The notes under the pieces: model-generated | The model's database searches: none | Told to the model about the DNA's origin: nothing | What the model saw: only the letters and a program-made list of their open reading frames with translations | Assembly (NCBI GenBank): GCA_021792315.1 | Contig: JAJYUX010000024.1 | Location: forward strand, 4,532-18,480 | Source: an archaeon | GTDB taxonomy: Archaea; Thermoproteota; Nitrososphaeria; Nitrososphaerales; CADDZS01 | Direction: 5' to 3' | DNA: 13,949 nt | Program-made: the position numbers and the translations under genes | Part shown: one piece after another, positions 13,613-13,949 of the stretch | How the letters are laid out: the number at the start of each line of letters is the position of its first letter | Numbering within the stretch: position 1 is the stretch's first letter

Positions 13613-13949
13613 TTGGCATTACTCTCCTGACGGAGTGCATGGACTATTTCTCTTTCCAATCCCCCTTGGATAAGATCTCTGTTTTCTAGATTGAGTTCTT
13701 CCACTGTTGCTTCCGGCGAAGACCTTAGTTCCTCGATCAAAGGATCAGTGTATCTTTTGTGCATAACACAGACAGATGGTTTTCGCGACTCGAGAATTGA
13801 AGAATGAACCGCCTTTCTGAACTCCGGACTCAAGAGTTCCATCGGCCCTACTTCATCACAGACTATAAGATCTGAATGCTCTTTCGCGTGCACGAGCGCG
13901 TTCACGGCCAACGCTGCAAGAGAGTTCAGATTTATCCTGTATTTGCCGA
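13609..13949 (-). CDS. THEP1-type nucleoside triphosphatase, 5' end missing
   Basis: The last ~113 codons of a gene that runs past the window end. The Walker B region SDLIVCDEVGPMELLSPEFR and the following helix are characteristic of the THEP1 NTPase family (COG1618). The frame is open to the last base (GKYRINLNSLAALAVNALVH before it). The P-loop must lie outside the window. It overlaps the rnhB start. The biological role of the family is not settled. Confidence 0.85.
   Translation of the reverse strand, partial: GKYRINLNSLAALAVNALVHAKEHSDLIVCDEVGPMELLSPEFRKAVHSSILESRKPSVCVMHKRYTDPLIEELRSSPEATVEELNLENRDLIQGGLEREIVHALRQESNAN

Noticed and set aside
1..13949. CRISPR array, insertion sequence or tRNA-associated integration
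   Set aside because: No regularly spaced direct repeats, transposase, integrase or tRNA gene was seen. The only repeats are the operator palindromes and the paralogous genes.

Overview
The window is archaeal and most likely comes from a thaumarchaeote (Nitrososphaeria) or close relative. The grounds are a Nop5-fibrillarin pair, archaeal-type RNase HII, a THEP1 NTPase, TATA-box promoters with very short leaders, frequent TTG/GTG starts, and a cytochrome b/Rieske pair of archaeal type. Lineage is inferred from recognised families and style, not from a search.

Layout. Positions 1-188 hold a promoter region with an inverted repeat. Positions 189-809 (+) encode a four-helix membrane protein of unknown function. 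From 8127 down to 2354 on the minus strand runs a tight five-gene operon: two signal-peptide-bearing, membrane-anchored surface proteins (453 and 609 aa), a Tat-type Rieske protein, a 522-aa cytochrome b and a 90-aa membrane protein. It reads as a complex III (quinol-oxidising) unit with an unusual extracellular part. Directly downstream on the same strand, 2185-1102, lies a second, diverged and broken copy of the last three genes. Its Rieske gene is in three frames and has lost an iron-sulfur ligand and the twin arginine. Its cytochrome b is reduced to the C-terminal ~60 residues, fused to the Rieske remnant. Its small membrane gene carries a one-base frameshift.

Divergent from the operon, 8206-8858 (+), are a winged-helix regulator and a three-helix membrane protein. 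Then come an HTH regulator with a cysteine-rich V4R-like sensor domain (9586-8891, minus) and, divergent from it, a VKOR-fold membrane protein without any of the catalytic cysteines (9778-10422, +). A 17-bp palindrome of consensus WTGCCAANNNWTGGCAA occurs three times: in the operon/winged-helix intergenic region and twice between the V4R regulator and the VKOR-like gene. In three promoters it sits 10-12 bp upstream of the TATA box. This suggests one regulon joining the Rieske/cytochrome b operon, the V4R regulator and the VKOR-like protein.

The right end is housekeeping: nop5 and fibrillarin (overlapping, +), then rnhB and a partial THEP1-type NTPase gene (minus). Positions 10423-10964 hold no gene that I can support.
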